This document shows, piece by piece, positions 62,727 through 64,000 of a DNA stretch of 64,000 nt. The stretch is from Natronosalvus caseinilyticus (lineage in GTDB: Archaea; Halobacteriota; Halobacteria; Halobacteriales; Natrialbaceae). The DNA lies in NCBI RefSeq assembly GCF_017357105.1, contig NZ_CP071596.1:3100001-3164000 (forward strand). Direction: 5' to 3'. The position numbers and the translations under genes were made by a program. The first letter of the stretch is position 1, and every line of letters begins with the position of its first letter. Below the pieces are notes generated by a model that was given only the letters and a program-made list of their open reading frames with translations, was not told where the DNA came from and did not search any database.

Positions 62727-64000
62727 ATGACGATGGAAGAGCGTATCGAGGAACTCGAGTCCATGCGCGAGGAGGCGCTGCTCGGCGGCGGCGAGGAACG
62801 GATCGAACGCCAGCACGAGAAAGGGAAGATGACCGCGCGAGAGCGCATCGAGTATTTCCTCGACGACGACACCTTCACCGAGTTCGACCAGCTCCGGACC
62901 CACGAGGAGCGCAACTTCGGGATGGAAGAGCGCAAGGTCCTCGGCGACGGCGTCGTCACGGGCTACGGCGAGGTCGACGGACGAAACGTCTTCGTCTTCG
63001 CCCACGACTTCACCGTCTTCGGGGGCTCGTTAGGCGAAGTCTTCGCCGAGAAGGTGACGAAGGTGATGGACATGGCGATGGAGGTCGGCGCCCCCATCGT
63101 CGGCCTGAATGACTCCGCGGGCGCGCGGATCCAGGAGGGCGTCAAGAGCCTCGCGGGGTTCACCGAAATCTTCCGGCGGAACCAGCAAGCCAGCGGCGTC
63201 GTTCCCCAGATTTCCTCGATCATGGGGCCGTGTGCCGGGGGCGCCGTCTACTCCCCCGCGATCACCGACTTCATCTTCATGGTCGAGGACTCGAGTCACA
63301 TGTACATCACGGGGCCTGGCGTCACGAAGACCGTCACCGGCGAGGACGTCACCCACGAGGAACTCGGCGGGGCGCTCACGCACGCGAACGAGACGGGCGT
63401 CGCCCAGTTCGCCTGCGAATCCGAGGAACAGGCCTTAGACGACATCCGGCGACTGCTCTCGTATCTCCCGTCGAACAACGTCGAGGACCCGCCCCGCGTC
63501 GAACCGTGGGACGACCCCGACCGTCGAGACGAGGCCCTCGAGTCCATCGTCCCCGACAACCCTCAGAAGCCCTACGACATGACCAACGTCATCGAGACGG
63601 TGATGGACGAGGGCTCGTTCTTCGAGGTGGCCGAGAACTACGCGAAGAACCTCGTCGTCGGCTTCTCGCGGCTCGACGGCCGATCGGTCGGCGTCGTCGC
63701 GAACCAGCCGCGGGTCAACGCCGGGACGCTCACCGTCGACGCCTCGATGAAGGGGTCGCGGTTCGTCCGCTTCTGCGATTCGTTCAACATCCCCATCGTG
63801 ACCTTCGTCGACGTGCCCGGCTACATGCCCGGGACCGACCAGGAACACCGCGGGATCATCCGACACGGGGCGAAATTGCTGTACGCCTACTCCGAGGCAT
63901 CGGTTCCTCTGCTCACCGTCATCACCCGCAAGGCCTACGGCGGGGCCTACTGCGTGATGGCCTCGAAGAACCTGGGGGCGGACATCAACTACGCCTGGCC
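62727..64000 (+). CDS. pccB: PccB-type acyl-CoA carboxylase carboxyltransferase subunit (partial)
   Basis: An open frame starting ATGACGATGG with 424 residues before the window edge. The product matches the carboxyltransferase beta subunit of propionyl/acetyl-CoA carboxylases: RERIEYFLDDDTFTEFDQLR, VFVFAHDFTVFGGSLGEVFAEK, IVGLNDSAGARIQEGVKSL, PQISSIMGPCAGGAVYSPA and ITRKAYGGAYCVMASKNLGAD. In haloarchaea it works with a biotinylated alpha subunit to make methylmalonyl-CoA. Spacing suggests its own transcript. A second ATG lies two codons in. A 9-codon upstream ORF (62701) ends in an ATGA overlap, probably fortuitous. Confidence 0.93.
   Translation, partial: MTMEERIEELESMREEALLGGGEERIERQHEKGKMTARERIEYFLDDDTFTEFDQLRTHEERNFGMEERKVLGDGVVTGYGEVDGRNVFVFAHDFTVFGGSLGEVFAEKVTKVMDMAMEVGAPIVGLNDSAGARIQEGVKSLAGFTEIFRRNQQASGVVPQISSIMGPCAGGAVYSPAITDFIFMVEDSSHMYITGPGVTKTVTGEDVTHEELGGALTHANETGVAQFACESEEQALDDIRRLLSYLPSNNVEDPPRVEPWDDPDRRDEALESIVPDNPQKPYDMTNVIETVMDEGSFFEVAENYAKNLVVGFSRLDGRSVGVVANQPRVNAGTLTVDASMKGSRFVRFCDSFNIPIVTFVDVPGYMPGTDQEHRGIIRHGAKLLYAYSEASVPLLTVITRKAYGGAYCVMASKNLGADINYAW

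Noticed and set aside
62701-62730. A 9-codon upstream ORF before the pccB-type gene
   Set aside because: Too short to judge; the ATGA overlap is suggestive but could be chance.

Overview
The window reads as chromosome of an extreme halophilic archaeon (class Halobacteria; which family cannot be fixed from sequence alone). It is GC-rich, proteins are strongly acidic, and AT-rich TATA-like boxes often lie 24-40 bp before start codons, as expected for leaderless or short-leader haloarchaeal transcripts. Archaeal markers include a proteasome beta subunit with a Thr-cleavable propeptide, SecE-Spt5, PolX, aMBF1, a PrsW-linked ABC exporter, halocyanin-type copper proteins, HalOD1 and several haloarchaeal lipoproteins.

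Layout. 1-8.4 kb: end of a Gfo/Idh-type gene, a lipoprotein, psmB, two short conserved proteins, an HTH-CBS regulator, two HAD hydrolases, mch and a thiamine-binding-type protein. 8.4-10.55 kb: the most accessory stretch, with a lone lipoprotein, about 101-bp direct repeats that contain decayed tRNA-Leu sequence, the intact tRNA-Leu(GAG) and an 84-bp palindromic MITE-like element. 10.57-15 kb: aMBF1, an AlaX-type editing protein and two divergent sugar-acid dehydratases. 15.3-24.2 kb: a small acidic protein, secE-spt5, a DNA-repair-flavoured stretch (DUF5788-like, PolX, Mut7-C, endonuclease V), an AN1-rhomboid protease, an HPP membrane protein and a LbetaH acyltransferase.

24.2-30.4 kb is central metabolism: purD, thyA-folA and aconitase. 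A short AT-rich islet with one orphan gene follows. 31.2-38.8 kb holds a DUF255 thioredoxin-domain protein and a sulfur/cysteine group: a thioredoxin, cysteine synthase, an in-frame SufS-SufU fusion and a cysteine-rich UPF0179 protein. 38.9-43.1 kb holds a lipoprotein, a three-domain cupredoxin and a Tat-exported sulfite-oxidase-type molybdoenzyme, which look like partners in periplasmic electron transfer. 43-46.4 kb: an FKBP isomerase, an HxlR regulator divergent from a flavin reductase, and membrane proteins.

46.5-53.3 kb is one probable operon: ABC ATPase, an ABC-2 permease fused to a PrsW-like intramembrane protease, a second permease, a penicillin-acylase-family hydrolase and a small membrane protein. 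53.3-56.7 kb: aldo/keto reductase, TenA, glycerophosphodiesterase and an SDR. 56.9-62.4 kb: a branched-chain amino acid type ABC importer (livHMGF, with livJ convergent). The window ends inside a PccB-type carboxyltransferase gene.

No rRNA, CRISPR array, transposase or integrase gene was found. The best candidates for something new are the ABC/PrsW/acylase operon, the SufS-SufU fusion, the triple cupredoxin beside the sulfite oxidase, and the tRNA-Leu repeat zone with its palindromic element.
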